Shown here piece by piece: positions 1 through 8,563 of a stretch of 64,000 bases of DNA; within the stretch, counting starts at the first letter, position 1, and each line of letters opens with the position of its first letter. Location of the stretch: assembly GCA_039978895.1 (NCBI GenBank), contig JBDWAL010000036.1, positions 1 to 64,000 of the forward strand. Reading direction: 5' to 3'. This stretch comes from Aliishimia sp039978895 (GTDB lineage Bacteria > Pseudomonadota > Alphaproteobacteria > Rhodobacterales > Rhodobacteraceae). A program made the translations under genes and the position numbers. Under the pieces are notes generated by a model. It worked only from the letters and a program-made list of their open reading frames with translations, did not search any database and was not told the DNA's origin.

Positions 1-300
1 GCTGTTTTCAGTTTCATGGCGGGTGTGATGCCGCCAATGCCCATGTTGGGTCGCTCGTTGTTGTAAGTCCAGAGCCATTCCGTTGCCTGGTCTTGCGCCT
101 CCTCGATGGTTTCAAAGATATATTGGCCCAACCACTCACCCGAACTGTGCGATTGTAACGCTCAATATCGGCGTTCTGCTGCGGCTTTCCGGGTTGGATG
201 TATTCGAGCCGAATGTTGCGTTTTTCGGCCCATGCCGTGAGCGTGCCACTGATGTATTCGGGTCCATTAAACGGAACCGGTCATTTTCGTTTGGCAAGCA
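1..300 (-). mobile_element. IS3-family transposase remnant (3' part of orfB)
   Basis: The minus strand encodes pieces of an IS3-type DDE transposase integrase core. Near its 5' side one frame reads FNGPEYISGTLTAWAEKR, then EYIQPGKPQQNADIERYNR, the usual block around the second catalytic Asp and the Glu region. Near the window edge another frame reads WTYNNERPNMGIGGITPA, the standard C-terminal signature. The blocks lie in different frames, and a stop lies just upstream of the first, so this copy is frameshifted and dead. The 3' end runs off the window. No inverted repeat could be identified. Confidence 0.8.
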
Positions 301-578
301 GCCGTTCAAAGCAGGATTGTCTTAGATGTCTTTCCGGTGGGCTCGTTTTTCGTGTACGGTTGGCATTTACTTATGGGCATTAAACGACTTGAAATTTTGC
401 TGAAATTTCAGCCTGTTGTGTCGACGCCCTCTCGATATCTGTCTGTTCTGGGCAAGGCCGAACAAATATATGCAGGTCATCAAAACCGTTACGACATGTG
501 ACCAGAATGGCTTGTAGGGCGGGTTCGGGCAGGATATTCTGGCTTGGTCGAGTGGGTTGATAACCAGGATGTACGTGA
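301..578. other. Intergenic region upstream of the RTX gene
   Basis: No convincing gene or RNA is visible. The stretch lies between the IS remnant and the RTX gene and must hold that gene's promoter, but I see no clear promoter motif. Confidence 0.4.
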
Positions 579-3098
579 ATGTTGCTGTCTCAATATGGTG
601 CTCTTTTTGGTGCGCCTTTTGACGCCTCGGGGTTTACCGCTTCGAATTTTCAGACAGAGCTTACCGCACTGGCTGGTGGTCGGATTGTTTTGGCGTGGAC
701 CGACCGTCTAAGTTTAGGCGTTTCGATGCAGATATTTGGGGCGGATGGTGCGCCCCAAACGGGTGTGATCCAAGTGTTGGATGCCGACAGGGACGGCAAC
801 GTTCCGTCCATTGCGGCGCTTGCGGATGGAACGTTTTTGGTGACTTCTGCCACTGTGGCGGACTCAGGGACTGACATCACCATCGAGACCCAGAGGTTTT
901 CGGCGCAAGGCGAGCGGATTGACAGTCCCACCATTATTTTTAACAATCCGAACTATGCACCGATCCTTCCGAATTCCAAGCAATTGGCGAATGGGAATGT
1001 CGTCACTGTATTTGAAGTGTTGGCCTTGGACGGGTCCGGACTTAGCAGCTTTGTGCGCGTTTCAAGAGACTCGGGCCATCCGATTAGCACTGCGTTTGTA
1101 TACAGCCAAACCCCCTCGAACGAATTTAGCTTCGGCGTTCCGGTCGCGCTAGACGACGGGGGTTTTGCCATCACGTGGCGGGAACTCAGTATATTCGACT
1201 TTGATGCGGTGATGCTGCGGCTCTTTGATGCGGACGGGACGCCACGGGGGAACCAAATCGAGGTCAGTCAAAACAGCCTTCATTCGCATGGAGTTGCTGA
1301 CATAGCGGTCTTAACGGATGGTCGACTGGTTGTTACATGGGTTAGCGATGGGCCGAGTTTGTTCGATGACGGCGTTTTTGCGCGTATTTTGAGTCCGACA
1401 GGCGAGTTTCTGTCGGATGAATTTCGGGTGAATGCGATCAACCTTGACGTTCAGCTCTTGCCCAGCGTTGCGGCGACGCCGGATGGGGGCTTTGTAATCG
1501 GATGGCAAAACACAACCGGTCTCAACATGACGGAAATTCAACTGCAGAGTTTTGACAGCTCCGGTCAAGCTGTTGCGAATAAAGTCGTTTATGATCAAAA
1601 TCCTGAAGACTTAACTGGATTCATCGATCTTGTGGTAAGTGATGACGGGGTCACCCATTTGTCATGGGTGGCGACCAACCCAGAGTTCTTTGATCAGGAC
1701 GGTCGAGCAACTGTGGCCTTGGCCAGTTCAGGCATTGCACGTATCGGCACAGAAGCAGATGAGGAGCTGGTCGGGACCCCTCTTGCGGATCAGTTGCTGG
1801 GCGAGGCCGGCAATGACATCCTTTTCGCGTCAGCCGGTGCGGACGTTCTGGACGGTGGGAACGGTATTGATGGGGTGGATTACAGTGCGGCCCTCAGCGC
1901 GGTCAGCGTTGATTTGCGGATAGAAAGCCAAGCTCCGCATCTGGACCTAGGACTGGACAGTCTGCGCAATATTGAAAACATCATCGGCTCCGAACACAAA
2001 GATACTCTGACCGGAGATGGCGGGGGGAACCTGCTGTCAGGGCTGGCAGGCAAGGATGTGCTCAATGGGTTGGCAGGCGATGACACCCTAGACGGCGGAG
2101 CCGGGAATGACGTGCTATTCGGTGGAACCGGCGACGACCTGATGATCGGGGGCGCCGGGAACGACACCTATTTCGGGAACGCGGGAACGGACAGTGTGAG
2201 CTATCACGGAGCCGTGGGCGCTGTGAGCGTGTCCCTCTCGGGCGCGGCACGCAGTGTGGGCTCTGGGCAGGGAATTGATACCTTTGCGGGCATCGAGGGG
2301 CTGATCGGGTCAGGCTTTGCGGACACCTTAAGCGGAGATGCGCGCGCAAATGTGCTGAGCGGTGGCAATGGTCGCGATACGCTGTTGGGCGACGCGGGCA
2401 ACGACACCTTGCGCGGCGATGATGGGGCCGACAGGTTAGAAGGCGGCAGTGGGCATGATACGATATACGGTGGTCTGGGGGCGGATCTATTGCTCGGTGG
2501 ACTAGGCGATGATGTGATGCTCGGGGAAAACGGCGCGGACAATCTGTTTGGCGGTCAAGGCAAGGATGAGGTTGCCGGAGGGGCCGGCGTTGACCGGCTT
2601 TGGGGAAACCGCGACGATGACATGCTAAGCGGAGGTCTTGGTCAGGACGAACTGCGCGGCGGCAGCGGCAACGATCTGCTTTTTGGCGGTTTGGCGAAGG
2701 ATCAGCTATTCGGGGACGCTGGGAACGACCGACTTGAGGGCGAAGACGGGAACGATGTGTTGAAAGGCGGCCAAGGCGCTGACGTATTGTTGGGCGGCGA
2801 CGGGCAGGACACGCTGGATGGGGGCGGCGGCAACGATGCGCTTTTTGGCGGGGCTGACGGACTTGTGGACAGCTTTGTTTTTGCTGGCGGCTATGGGGCT
2901 GACGCAATTCGTGATTTTGAGGTCGGGATAGATAAAGTGGATCTGTCGCGCACCTGGGTGGCGAACTATTCCGAGTTATTGACCATCGCACAGGACCGCG
3001 CGGTTGGTGTGCGGCTCGACTTTGGCTCCAATGACGTATTGGTGCTGGACGGGTTGAGCGTTTCGGAGCTGATAGCGACGGATTTCATATTCTCGTAG
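579..3098 (+). CDS. RTX-type secreted calcium-binding protein
   Basis: An 839-residue protein without an N-terminal signal peptide. Residues about 1-390 hold repeated blade-like units of the type LADGTFLVTS, LDDGGFAITW, LTDGRLVVTW and TPDGGFVIGW, suggesting a beta-propeller-like head. From about residue 395 to 800 it is filled with nonapeptide GGxGxDxLx repeats (for example GGAGNDVLFGG, GGSGNDLLFGG), the hemolysin-type parallel beta-roll that folds on calcium outside the cell. The C-terminal 70 residues (DFEVGIDKVDLS..., ending DFIFS) look like the usual type I secretion signal. Such proteins are exported by an HlyB/HlyD/TolC-type system, which is not encoded here. No enzymatic domain or zinc-protease motif is visible, so a surface, adhesion or matrix role is inferred. 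An ATG at 579 opens the frame. Confidence 0.88.
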   Translation: MLLSQYGALFGAPFDASGFTASNFQTELTALAGGRIVLAWTDRLSLGVSMQIFGADGAPQTGVIQVLDADRDGNVPSIAALADGTFLVTSATVADSGTDITIETQRFSAQGERIDSPTIIFNNPNYAPILPNSKQLANGNVVTVFEVLALDGSGLSSFVRVSRDSGHPISTAFVYSQTPSNEFSFGVPVALDDGGFAITWRELSIFDFDAVMLRLFDADGTPRGNQIEVSQNSLHSHGVADIAVLTDGRLVVTWVSDGPSLFDDGVFARILSPTGEFLSDEFRVNAINLDVQLLPSVAATPDGGFVIGWQNTTGLNMTEIQLQSFDSSGQAVANKVVYDQNPEDLTGFIDLVVSDDGVTHLSWVATNPEFFDQDGRATVALASSGIARIGTEADEELVGTPLADQLLGEAGNDILFASAGADVLDGGNGIDGVDYSAALSAVSVDLRIESQAPHLDLGLDSLRNIENIIGSEHKDTLTGDGGGNLLSGLAGKDVLNGLAGDDTLDGGAGNDVLFGGTGDDLMIGGAGNDTYFGNAGTDSVSYHGAVGAVSVSLSGAARSVGSGQGIDTFAGIEGLIGSGFADTLSGDARANVLSGGNGRDTLLGDAGNDTLRGDDGADRLEGGSGHDTIYGGLGADLLLGGLGDDVMLGENGADNLFGGQGKDEVAGGAGVDRLWGNRDDDMLSGGLGQDELRGGSGNDLLFGGLAKDQLFGDAGNDRLEGEDGNDVLKGGQGADVLLGGDGQDTLDGGGGNDALFGGADGLVDSFVFAGGYGADAIRDFEVGIDKVDLSRTWVANYSELLTIAQDRAVGVRLDFGSNDVLVLDGLSVSELIATDFIFS

Positions 3099-3703
3099 CC
3101 TTCATTTGCCTTCAAGGTTGTGTGGTTGACGAATATTCGAGGACCGGCCGCGGTCTGGGAAATGTCGGCTTTCGGTTTCGACAGCGGGCAACATTGCTTC
3201 TGCAGCGTACAGCAGGAAGGCCCGGAGGCTATGAATTCGCCACCCTCTTGATTTCGAGGTTGCGGCGAATGTCCGGTCTGATGGGCAGCGCCGCAGCACG
3301 GCGATCAATGGATGAATGGCAGGTTTGGACCGTGAGTGAATGGGATAGGTGCGGTGAACTTACGGTTGCTGCGCCGTATCAGGTGACTGCAAAGAGCCCG
3401 AAGTTATCAATGCTGCGCGATGCACGAATGTTGGCTCACACACTTCCCCCCCTAAAACGCGCAAGATTTGTGAGCCGACAAAGTTTTGTGCATTTGGCTG
3501 TTAAACGCCATGAACCTGCTCAAATGGCTGCCGATTGCGCTTAATTGGCTTTCCTGAAGTAGATTTCTTCCATGAAATGCTACCCAAGAAACTGCCCCGC
3601 CGCCACTATCCTGATGGGCGAGCAAACGCACCAAATTGTTACTGCACAGTCGGATATTTGCACTACCTTAGGTAACAACGGCAAATCATGGGAGTATAAT
3701 GAC
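3099..3703. other. Intergenic region without a supported gene
   Basis: About 600 bases. Open frames exist but are basic, low-complexity and match nothing recognisable. The stretch contains the sequence atgtcggctttcggtttcg, which resembles decayed intergenic sequence at about 23264. The promoter of the downstream three-gene operon should lie in its last part. Confidence 0.4.
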
Positions 3704-4591
3704 ATGACACGGATGACGGCAAAAGACTTTGATCAGGGCCTTCTTGATCTTTATGATTTTTATGCGCACGGAAAGATCACCAAACGCGAATTCCTTGAAA
3801 AGGCTGGTAAATACACCGTTGGCGGCGTCACTGCGGTGGCACTTCTTGGGATGCTTAGCCCAGATTATGCCTACGCCGAGCAGATTTCATTTAACGACCC
3901 CGATATTGTCGCGGATTATATTACTTATCCTTCGCCCAAGGGGACCGGTGATGTACGTGGGTATCTGGTACGACCAACGGGGATCGAAACACCCCTGCCC
4001 GCCGTTTTGGTCGTTCATGAAAACCGTGGCCTGAACCCATATATCAAAGATGTCGCCCGCCGCGTGGCCAAGGCCGGATTTATGGCACTGGCCCCGGATG
4101 GTTTAACATCTGTCGGCGGCTACCCTGGCAATGACGCGGACGGGCGCGCGTTGCAGCGCACGGTCGATCGGACCGAATTGATGAACGATTTCTTCGCCGG
4201 TTTTGAACACTTGGTGGGCCGCGAAGACAGCACAGGTAAGGTCGGCTCTGTTGGGTTTTGCTACGGCGGTGGCGTCGTGAACGCCCTTGCCGTGGCGTAC
4301 CCCGAAATGGCCGCAGGTGTGCCGTTTTACGGCAGGCAGGCTGCCGTTGAGGATATTCCACGTATCCAAACCCCACTGATGTATCAATTTGGTGAACTGG
4401 ACGAGCGTGTCAACGCAACGTGGCCAGAAACCAAAGCAGCCTTGGACGCGAACGACAAAACCTATGAGGCCCATATCTACGAGGCCGCCAACCATGGGTT
4501 CCATAACGACAGCACACCAAGGTATGATGAAGCTATGGCAACCCTTGCGTGGGAACGCACAATTGGTTGGTTTAACCGGTATCTGACGTAA
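3704..4591 (+). CDS. Dienelactone hydrolase family protein
   Basis: A 295-residue alpha/beta hydrolase of the dienelactone hydrolase family (YghX-like). The start at 3704 has a GGGAG Shine-Dalgarno sequence upstream; a longer frame from 3572 lacks one. An N-terminal segment (KITKREFLEKAGKYTVGG...) followed by a hydrophobic stretch ending DYAYA resembles a Tat or helical leader, so the enzyme may be exported. The catalytic triad is visible: nucleophile Cys in GFCYGGG, an acid around GELDERV, and His in ANHGFHND. The preference is for small lactones or esters; the real substrate is unknown. It is followed after 25 bp by an intradiol-dioxygenase-like gene and a cytochrome-like gene, so an exported oxidative trio is likely. 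Confidence 0.85.
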   Translation: MTRMTAKDFDQGLLDLYDFYAHGKITKREFLEKAGKYTVGGVTAVALLGMLSPDYAYAEQISFNDPDIVADYITYPSPKGTGDVRGYLVRPTGIETPLPAVLVVHENRGLNPYIKDVARRVAKAGFMALAPDGLTSVGGYPGNDADGRALQRTVDRTELMNDFFAGFEHLVGREDSTGKVGSVGFCYGGGVVNALAVAYPEMAAGVPFYGRQAAVEDIPRIQTPLMYQFGELDERVNATWPETKAALDANDKTYEAHIYEAANHGFHNDSTPRYDEAMATLAWERTIGWFNRYLT

Positions 4592-4616
4592 CCCAAGGTT
4601 CAGAAGGAGTGTTCAC

Positions 4617-5099
4617 ATGTCAAAAGGTTTCCTGACCCGCCGCTCATTATTGACCACGGCGGTCGTTGCGACGACGGTCCCAGGCCTGTTTAGATCAGCA
4701 AGTGCTCAAGCCTTGGACGCGACTACGACAATGCGGGGCGGTGCGAATAACTATCGCCCCGGTGCGCCAATTGTTGACCGCATCGGTGGGGGTGGTTTTT
4801 GGATGACTGGCACCGTGCGGCGCGCAGGCGACGGCGCGCCACTTCCGAGACAGCGTATCCAAATTTGGGCTCATACAACCGAAGGCCATGAACGTGACCC
4901 GCACAGCCATGGCGCGACGTTGACGGATGCAAATGGGGCTTTCCGCCTAGAAATGCCGCAGATTGTTCCCGCCTTCGGTCAGGCCCACGGTCACCTTGCC
5001 TATGACGGTGATGATTTTGAAACCGTATTCTTACGTCCTGTCATGGCAAGTTCGCGCGACACAAGCCTCGCTGTGGATTTTGTACTTCAGCCTGTTTAA
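4617..5099 (+). CDS. Intradiol ring-cleavage dioxygenase-like exported protein
   Basis: A 160-residue protein with a Tat-like leader (FLTRRSLLTTAVVATTVPG, then SASAQA). The body resembles the intradiol dioxygenase beta-sandwich: a strand IQIWAHTTEG, then TLTDANGAFRLEMPQ, then GQAHGHLAYDG near the end. The protein is shorter than true catechol or protocatechuate dioxygenases and I cannot see the Tyr-Tyr-His-His iron ligand set, so activity is doubtful. AGGAG lies just before the ATG. The neighbours suggest a periplasmic redox or aromatic-related function with the hydrolase upstream and the membrane cytochrome downstream. Confidence 0.72.
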   Translation: MSKGFLTRRSLLTTAVVATTVPGLFRSASAQALDATTTMRGGANNYRPGAPIVDRIGGGGFWMTGTVRRAGDGAPLPRQRIQIWAHTTEGHERDPHSHGATLTDANGAFRLEMPQIVPAFGQAHGHLAYDGDDFETVFLRPVMASSRDTSLAVDFVLQPV

Positions 5100-5101
5100 A
5101 G

Positions 5102-5713
5102 TTGGTGCGTTTTTCTAGATTAACCTCTGAACGCAATGCGGTAATCTGGGTGCTCATCGTGGTGGTGCTGAGTGTGGCGATCGCCGCCGCTGCGATGAGC
5201 CCGCAACTGCAATGGCGTGAACCCGTCTACATCTTGGCAGGGTTCGCTGGCATATTTGCACTAGGTCTTTTGCTGTTGCAACCGTTGCTCATTACCCAAA
5301 ACCCGCCTGGCGTTTCAGCCTTTCGCAGTCGACGCCTCCACCGCTGGATTGGCGGCACATTGGTTCTGGCTGTCATCGTTCATGTCGCAGCTCTTTGGGT
5401 CACCAGCCCACCAGACGTGATTGACGCACTTTTGTTAAGATCGCCAACCTGGTTTTCGATTTTGGGAGTCATTGCCATGTGGACGGTTTTCGCATCCGCG
5501 TTTATTGCCGTTTTGCGCCGCCGTTTGCATTTTTGGCGGTTTGCACACAGGGCATTTGCGCTGTTGATCGCCGGCTCCAGCATCGCTCACGCCTTGCTGA
5601 TCGAGGGGACCATGGAACCAAAATCAAAAGCAATACTTTGCGTGTTTGTCGGCATCGCGACACTGCTGATCATGAGTGATCCTAGGTCTGGCGTAAGACG
5701 TAGACGTCCTTGA
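5102..5713 (+). CDS. Ferric-reductase-like transmembrane cytochrome
   Basis: A 203-residue integral membrane protein with about six hydrophobic helices. Paired histidines occur in HRWIGGTLVLAVIVHV and in FAHRAFALLIAGSSIAHAL, placed as in bis-His heme-binding ferric-reductase-like or MsrQ-like domains. It probably carries electrons across the inner membrane to a periplasmic partner, possibly the exported protein encoded 2 bp upstream. The start is TTG at 5102 or GTG at 5105; no ATG is available nearby. The role of the whole operon is inferred, not known. Confidence 0.75.
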   Translation: MVRFSRLTSERNAVIWVLIVVVLSVAIAAAAMSPQLQWREPVYILAGFAGIFALGLLLLQPLLITQNPPGVSAFRSRRLHRWIGGTLVLAVIVHVAALWVTSPPDVIDALLLRSPTWFSILGVIAMWTVFASAFIAVLRRRLHFWRFAHRAFALLIAGSSIAHALLIEGTMEPKSKAILCVFVGIATLLIMSDPRSGVRRRRP

Positions 5714-5984
5714 ATTGACCATTTTGTTCAGACGTTGGGACCATCATTCAGCATGTTTTCTCGCTACGGCTGGAACAAGTCGACATTCATTTGCAAATGG
5801 CGAACCGCAGATTTCGGGAAGGCGGCCTGTTAAATTTTGCTCAGCTCAAAAGACAGGTTTGGCCCGTCCCTTTCGGACGACCCAAAGGTTTAGATTTCAA
5901 TGGCTTCCGAAGGTGCCAAGGCGTCTTCAAACTCAACACCAAGATATCCTACCGTGCTATCCATCTTGGTGTGACCCAACAACA

Positions 5985-6840
5985 ACTAAACAGCACGCAG
6001 ATTGCCCATCCCTTGCGCTTTCCAGTGCCCCAAGCCCGCGTTCTTGGTGGCGGATTGTCTGTGAACGGCATGATTTATATGCGTGGCCAAGCGCAAGACT
6101 ATGACGACTGGGCGGACCTTCACGGCTGCACTCACTGGCGCTGTGCCGATGTTTTGCCAGTGTTCAAACGGCAAGAAGCCAGCCAACAGATCAACGATGC
6201 CTTTCATGGGCAGTCCGGACGCCTTGTCGTCGGCGGGCCCGCTTCGCCTCATCCTGTTTCAAAACTACTGATTGATACCACTCATTCGGCGGGTGTTCCG
6301 TATACAAATGACTTCAATGGGGCAAAGCAAGACGGTGTTGGCTGGTATCAAGTCACAGCAGCAAATGGTCAGCGCCAGTCGGCTGCTCATTGTTTTCTAA
6401 AACCCGAAATTGCGCGCGAAAGCTTGACTATTCTGACAGGGCATTTTGCTGAACGCATTCGTTTTGAGGGCCGGTGCGCTGTTGCGATCGAAGCAAAAGA
6501 TGCGGCGGGTCAGGACGTTCTTATAAACGCTGCAAAGCAAATCGTTTTGACAGCTGGTAGTTTCCAAACGTCAAAGCTTCTGATGTTGTCAGGTATAGGT
6601 CCAAGGGATGAATTGGAACGCCACGGGATCGACATTGTTCATCAAGCAGACGAGGTTGGACGCAATTACCAAGACCATGTGGGGACCCCGGTCACCCGGC
6701 GTCTAACCAAGCCCCTAGGGCTTCATGGTGCCGACAAAGGCCTTTCCGCCCTTAGACATGGGATCGACTACTTTCTCTTTCGGCGTGGCTTACTTACATC
6801 GAACCTACTGGAAGTACCTGCGATGTTGTGGTGTGTGCCA
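5985..6840 (+). pseudogene. GMC oxidoreductase (choline dehydrogenase type), truncated at both ends
   Basis: A clear middle section of a GMC flavoprotein: RVLGGGLSVNGMIYMRG, then the HG...G segment, then VLTAGSFQTSKLLMLSGIG (the second GMC signature), then GVGRNYQDH-like EVGRNYQDH. The N-terminal FAD-binding GxGxxG motif is absent, and the C-terminal half with the catalytic His-His/Asn pair is missing. After RRGLLTSNLLEVPAMLW at about 6830 the homology stops and unrelated sequence follows. The frame stays open from 5791 to 7212, but only this core is recognisable. It is a remnant, not a working enzyme. Confidence 0.8.
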
Positions 6841-7058
6841 ACTTACGCGCGACACAGGCGGCTAAATGACTGCTCTGGCGGAATTGACGCTTGTCGTTCA
6901 AGCATACCGCTAATGCCCAAAGTGGATGCAGTGAATACTTCGATGGGTGGGCGTGGTATAAATGCCTGCGAACACGCACTCTTAAGAGGCGCAGCGCGCC
7001 CTGAGGCAGTCCCAATGGTCCCCATGCCGGACGCCAAACAGACCAGAACGATTTGCGT
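6841..7058. other. Unrecognised sequence joined to the broken GMC gene
   Basis: The sequence from the GMC break to the end of the next minus-strand gene is open in one frame on each strand but matches nothing I recognise. It probably arrived by the rearrangement that truncated the oxidoreductase. Confidence 0.35.
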
Positions 7059-7634
7059 TTACATCGCCGGGGTGATCTTCAGTCTGGTCACCCCTTGTGA
7101 GCGGCTTTTTTCAGGACGTTCCAGCAGCTCGACGTTGATATCCTGCCAAGCAAAGATTGGGTCAGCGTCCTCGCTGCCAAAGCTCTGGAACTGGTTCTCC
7201 TCAAGATCGTAGAAACTTATGTTCAAATAGGCAAAAGCCTCCTCATCCGTATCCGCCAGAGGACCTGTTTGGGTGAGACAAAGCGGGGTAGCATCCACGC
7301 GGATCACTGGCACGGGGGGGCCAAGGTAAATCTGATCGAACATGGCCTGTGGGCCCGTGACCGAAATGCGCATGATCACCTGTTCGCCGCGCGGCAAATG
7401 CCCTGTCAAATTCACCGACAGATCTAACGCGACCCGGTCTTTCACACAGGGCAGATCGCTAACCACGATCCCGGTTCGCCCGGCAGCCAAGTCCGCGCGC
7501 AGCCCTGCAATTATCTCGGCTCCGTCAAGACCCATATTCGTCCAGTTCATTGCAAAAAGTATCCTTTCGGAGAAAAACCAAAGCCCCGCGAGGAGGCCAA
7601 GACCAGCGAGCCCCAGTGCAAATCTGCGTTTCAT
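7059..7634 (-). CDS. Membrane-anchored protein, candidate immunity protein
   Basis: A 191-residue protein with one N-terminal membrane segment (ALGLAGLGLLAGLWFF) and then a soluble domain predicted to face the periplasm, with two cysteines far apart (DLPCVKD, TPLCLTQ) that could form a disulfide. It is not a recognised family. Its ATG overlaps the stop of the upstream gene by four bases (ATGA), so the two are translationally coupled. The position immediately behind a putative secreted effector, and the periplasm-facing anchor, fit an immunity protein against an effector acting in the periplasm. This function is inferred from position only. Confidence 0.6.
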   Translation of the reverse strand: MKRRFALGLAGLGLLAGLWFFSERILFAMNWTNMGLDGAEIIAGLRADLAAGRTGIVVSDLPCVKDRVALDLSVNLTGHLPRGEQVIMRISVTGPQAMFDQIYLGPPVPVIRVDATPLCLTQTGPLADTDEEAFAYLNISFYDLEENQFQSFGSEDADPIFAWQDINVELLERPEKSRSQGVTRLKITPAM

Positions 7635-8563
7635 TCATCACCACCTGGGCGGAAGGTGAAGCGGCCAGGCGGATTTTCACTGGGTGTGTTGCCCTCGACC
7701 ACGCCACGCATCGCACCGGCCGGGTGCCACAAGACACGACTACCGTCGCTCACGATTTCGTTTAGACCTGCGTCTTCAGCTGACCGACTGCCGGTGTTCC
7801 ACGTCTGGGAAAAGTTGGTACGGCGGGCGAAAGCATAGACCGTCGCTCCGGTTGTGTCGGCCAAGGACTGCGCCAAACCGCCGGTGCTGCCGCCGCTAGT
7901 GATTGCCGTACGGCAGCCCCACGAATAGATCGTGGCCTCACGCCCGACCAAGTCGAAACGCTCTGGGTCAAGTTGAGCTGTGTGCGTGGCGGTAAACGAT
8001 TGCTGGGCTGCTAACGGACCCTCATAGCCGAACGCAAGATCATCAGGCAAACCGTGCGTGTATATATCGATCCGCGCTATGCGGCGATCGCAGGATCGGC
8101 CCGGAAAATGCGGCTCATTTATCAACTGAATTAGGCGGCTCGTCGCGCTTATTCCAAATGTGCGCCCCGGGCTGGCATATCTAGCACCTGCGGTTTCGAT
8201 CGCTGCACGCTGCTGTGTGGTGTAGCCGGTGTTGAAGTAAATCAGCGTTTTGAAATCTGCGCCGCCCGAGTTGACCCGTAATCCGCGCACCCCTTGCGCC
8301 GCAAACATCATCTTATTTGCGTAATCTGTGTTACGGTCCATTTGCGCGGCACCATCTTCTATAACCCGATAGCCGCTATTGGGATTGCCGGACGCCATCA
8401 TCCCGCCCGAAAATATCTGCTCAGCTCCTGAAAGGTTGTTAAGCGCGGCCCGCGCCAACTGTCTCGGGTGCTGCACCAAGCTGTAAAGCAAGCCAAAATC
8501 TTGACTGGTACCAACGATGGAGATGTAGTCCTTTAGAATGCAACATTGTGTTTCTTCACCCAT
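7631..8563 (-). CDS. Putative T6SS effector with clan-CD-like His/Cys motif (DUF4347-like)
   Basis: 310 residues, start chosen at 8563 where ATG overlaps the end of the upstream gene by 8 bases. The C-terminal half has a hydrophobic strand ending in a His-Gly (RIDIYTHG, His170) and, 47 residues later, a strand ending in Gly-Cys (EATIYSWGC, Cys217). This is the layout of caspase-like (clan CD) peptidases and resembles DUF4347 proteins, where HG...YGC is followed by a segment like LAxxTGAxVxAs; here LADTTGATVYAFARR. Residues 1-150 are unrecognised. No signal peptide is seen. The preceding gene is a DUF4123-type adaptor, which normally loads the next-encoded cargo on a VgrG spike. I infer a secreted cysteine-peptidase-like effector; it could instead be a non-catalytic DUF4347 relative. 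Confidence 0.6.
   Translation of the reverse strand: MGEETQCCILKDYISIVGTSQDFGLLYSLVQHPRQLARAALNNLSGAEQIFSGGMMASGNPNSGYRVIEDGAAQMDRNTDYANKMMFAAQGVRGLRVNSGGADFKTLIYFNTGYTTQQRAAIETAGARYASPGRTFGISATSRLIQLINEPHFPGRSCDRRIARIDIYTHGLPDDLAFGYEGPLAAQQSFTATHTAQLDPERFDLVGREATIYSWGCRTAITSGGSTGGLAQSLADTTGATVYAFARRTNFSQTWNTGSRSAEDAGLNEIVSDGSRVLWHPAGAMRGVVEGNTPSENPPGRFTFRPGGDE

Noticed and set aside
1750..2880. Repeats that might suggest CRISPR or a satellite
   Set aside because: They are coding RTX nonapeptide repeats in frame with the large gene; spacing and sequence vary as expected for protein repeats.
2062..2991. 309-codon open frame opposite the RTX repeats
   Set aside because: A shadow frame made by the GC-rich repeat codons of the real gene; extremely Arg/Pro-rich.
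3122..3544. 140-codon open frame after the RTX gene
   Set aside because: No Shine-Dalgarno sequence, no recognisable motif, odd basic composition; more likely intergenic.
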